A program made the translations under genes and the position numbers. Source: JBOGWP01 sp050693875 (GTDB lineage: Bacteria; Actinomycetota; CADDZG01; JAHWKV01; JBOGWP01). Taken from it: a DNA stretch of 5,133 nt. Where the stretch lies: the NCBI GenBank assembly GCA_050693875.1, contig JBOGWP010000120.1, positions 1 to 5,133 on the forward strand. The letters run 5' to 3'. Below are positions 4,839 through 5,133 of this stretch, in pieces; the first letter of the stretch is position 1, and every line of letters begins with the position of its first letter. Below the pieces are notes generated by a model. That model saw only the letters and a program-made list of their open reading frames with translations. It did no database searches and was not told the DNA's origin.

Positions 4839-5133
4839 TTACTTGCGGGGCGCGACGGTGTAGTTCCAGTCGCGGTGCCATTGGTGGGGGCGGAGGGGCA
4901 CTGCGGCCAGTTGGGCATCGGTGACGGACAGGCCTGTCGGGCAGGAGGCGGCGCGGTCTCGGTGAGCGTGAACCTTCAACCCGGACCTGGTCTTGGTGGC
5001 GCCGACGAGGTTGACGACGACCTCGTGGGAGATGAGCGGGCGGCCTCGCCAGTTCATGGTGATGTGGGAGAACAGCCGGTGCTCGATGTTGTTCCACTTC
5101 GACCTCCCCGGTGGGAAGTGGCAGACCGTGATC
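4839..5133 (-). CDS. ISAzo13-family transposase, C-terminal 97 residues
   Basis: The frame is open from the right edge (first full codon 5132-5130) to TAA at 4841-4839. The visible part matches the C-terminal end of DDE transposases of the ISAzo13 family. It shows HFPPGRSKWNNIEHRLFS with the likely catalytic Glu of the DDE triad (residue 17 of the visible part, codon 5084-5082). It also shows MNWRGRPLISHEVVVNLVGA, then TRSGLKVHAHRD and HQWHRDWNYTVAPRK at the C-terminus. Most of the protein, including the two catalytic Asp residues, is outside the window. ATG at 5057 is an internal Met, not the start, because conserved sequence continues upstream. No frameshift or stop appears in this portion, so the element may be intact and recently active. 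It catalyses movement of the element that cut the kinase gene. Confidence 0.88.
   Translation of the reverse strand, partial: ITVCHFPPGRSKWNNIEHRLFSHITMNWRGRPLISHEVVVNLVGATKTRSGLKVHAHRDRAASCPTGLSVTDAQLAAVPLRPHQWHRDWNYTVAPRK

Larger units (their letters stand above)
4790..5133 (-). mobile_element. ISAzo13-family insertion sequence, one end (transposase 3' side)
   Basis: The element enters from the right edge, with its transposase pointing left. Its left end must lie close to 4786-4798, because kinase similarity stops after the FAATLDD codons and the following sequence is less GC-rich and contains a terminal hairpin. Only one end is present, so the inverted repeats and target duplication cannot be compared and the exact boundary is uncertain by several bases. 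Confidence 0.8.

Noticed and set aside
4810..5097. Alternative 95-residue minus-strand frame in the IS
   Set aside because: It is Arg/Pro-rich without domain similarity, while the overlapping frame ending at 4839 gives a clear transposase C-terminus.

Overview
The window looks like chromosomal DNA from a high-GC actinobacterium (Actinomycetota). The reasons are uniformly GC-rich codons, a DUF222/13E12-type HNH-nuclease gene, an actinobacterial-style LexA operator, and start codons without Shine-Dalgarno sequences that sit 6-8 nt behind TANNNT boxes. The species cannot be named from this sequence.

Layout. (1) Positions 1-327, minus strand: the 5' part of a DUF222 (13E12 repeat) gene that runs off the left edge. 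Its start codon lies inside an almost perfect SOS box, and the MFDRL-type N-terminus is one base out of frame with the DUF222 domain. (2) Positions 328-478: a short intergenic stretch with small inverted repeats. (3) Positions 479-2242, minus strand: an intact NodU/CmcH/TobZ-type O-carbamoyltransferase. (4) Positions 2295-3341, minus strand: an intact DUF3048 (YerB-like) lipoprotein, 52 nt upstream of the carbamoyltransferase and probably co-directional with it. (5) Positions 3342-3553: a divergent intergenic region with a strong GC hairpin. (6) Positions 3554 to about 4790, plus strand: a decayed sensor histidine kinase (membrane segments, GAF domain, HisKA H-box). It is scattered over three frames and cut off just after the phospho-acceptor histidine. 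(7) About 4790-5133: the end of an ISAzo13-family insertion sequence, whose transposase (minus strand) enters from the right edge. This insertion truncates the kinase.

The two central genes are clean and look functional: an envelope lipoprotein of unknown role and an enzyme that carbamoylates a hydroxyl group, probably on a sugar or secondary metabolite. Both flanks look degraded: a frameshifted DUF222 gene with a damaged SOS box on the left, and a frameshifted, internally duplicated and IS-truncated kinase on the right. I see no wholly new multi-gene system. The points most worth following are the recurring leaderless promoter architecture, the damaged SOS box over a start codon, the carbamoyltransferase/DUF3048 pair, and the layered decay of the kinase gene.
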